NCBI GenBank assembly: GCA_023428035.1
Contig: JAEYZO010000654.1
Span: 1-6,740 of the forward strand
Direction of reading: 5' to 3'
Source: Pseudomonadota bacterium
Lineage (GTDB): Bacteria > Myxococcota_A > Polyangia > Polyangiales > Ga0077539
Length of the DNA stretch: 6,740 nucleotides
The notes under the pieces are model-generated. The model saw nothing but the letters and a program-made list of their open reading frames with translations. It did no database searches and was not told the DNA's origin. Each line of letters opens with the position of its first letter. Within the stretch, counting starts at the first letter, position 1. Below are positions 6,453 to 6,740 of this stretch, in pieces. The translations under genes were made by a program, and so were the position numbers.

Positions 6453-6740
6453 ATGACGGTGGGAGCGATCTACGAGGTCGAGTACAGCCTGCACCTCACG
6501 GGCCTCGACCCGATGCGGGTGCTCCGCGTCGACGTCTCCGAGGGCCTCTCCGAGGTCGGCCACTGCGTCGTCGAGGCCCTCGCCCCGACCCTCGACACCG
6601 CCCTCAGCGAGCTCCTCGGCCTCGACGCCTGCCTCTCGGCCCAGCGCGTGCGCGTGCAAGACGGCTCCGCCAGCCCCGTCGGCGACCCCGCCTACTTCAC
6701 CGGCATCGTGCGCGCCGCCGAAGACCGCGGGGTCGTCCAC
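6453..6740 (+). CDS. vgrG: VgrG/TssI-like T6SS spike protein, N-terminal part (runs off the window)
   Basis: The first 96 codons of a gene cut by the window end. The protein begins MTVGAIYEVEYSLHLTGLD and shows the layout of the VgrG gp27-like N-terminus: a beta strand with hydrophobic alternation, VLRVDVSEGLSEVGHCVVEA (about 24-43), the 'D..L..LLG' segment TALSELLGLDACL (about 50-62), then YFTGIVRAAEDRG (about 82-94), matching the conserved 'f.G.V..ve..G' element. VgrG trimers cap the Hcp tube of the type VI secretion system and carry effectors. In a hand count 93 of 96 codons end in G or C, more extreme than in the ATPase gene. AGGAG at good spacing supports the start. A related phage tail protein (gpD/gp27 type) is the main alternative. 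The family call rests on short motifs only, because the gp5 needle part and any effector extension lie outside the window. Confidence 0.72.
   Translation, partial: MTVGAIYEVEYSLHLTGLDPMRVLRVDVSEGLSEVGHCVVEALAPTLDTALSELLGLDACLSAQRVRVQDGSASPVGDPAYFTGIVRAAEDRGVVH

Noticed and set aside
6231..6740. Minus-strand open frame opposite the vgrG start
   Set aside because: The plus-strand frame has an ideal AGGAG, a VgrG-like sequence and strong GC3 bias. The minus frame is its shadow.
1..6740. CRISPR arrays, tRNA or rRNA genes, insertion-sequence ends
   Set aside because: Reading both strands showed no regularly spaced repeats, no tRNA-like cloverleaf, no transposase motifs and no paired terminal repeats with target duplication.

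Overview
This is a GC-rich window with dense coding, all of it on the + strand. The base composition, the very long helical signalling-type ATPase and the neighbouring type VI secretion (T6SS) spike gene together suggest a large-genome, high-GC bacterium, most plausibly a myxobacterium-like (Myxococcota/deltaproteobacterial) chromosome. No marker gene is present, so this is inference only.

Layout. Positions 1-102 are an extremely GC-rich leader or the continuation of an open frame. They hold short self-complementary stretches, including a perfect 14-bp palindrome at 73-86. Positions 103-5052 encode a ~1649-residue multidomain protein. It has an N-terminal coiled coil and an acidic disordered linker, then about 680 residues that look mostly helical. 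A small alpha/beta segment follows, then a STAND/AAA-type P-loop ATPase core (variant Walker A at residues 970-977, Walker B at 1060-1068), a possible second ATPase-like module without a P-loop, and a winged-helix-like C-terminus. Positions 5049-6269 encode a 406-residue protein whose GTG start overlaps the ATPase stop codon (GTGA). Its C-terminus carries an RNHLAH (R-x4-H) motif typical of HEPN ribonuclease domains.

Positions 6270-6452 are a 183-bp non-coding gap. It holds small palindromes after the HEPN gene. Just before the next gene there is a nested inverted repeat whose outer right arm runs into the Shine-Dalgarno site. From 6453 to the window edge lies the start of a VgrG/TssI-like T6SS spike gene, whose codon use differs clearly from that of the two upstream genes.

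How the genes may work together. The large ATPase and the HEPN protein form a translationally coupled pair. By analogy with established STAND/NACHT and HEPN conflict systems, the simplest reading is a sensor-switch ATPase that controls an RNA-cutting toxin or effector, i.e. a candidate antiphage or abortive-infection module. I do not recognise it as a named system. The vgrG gene is probably a separate unit with its own leader and ribosome-binding site.
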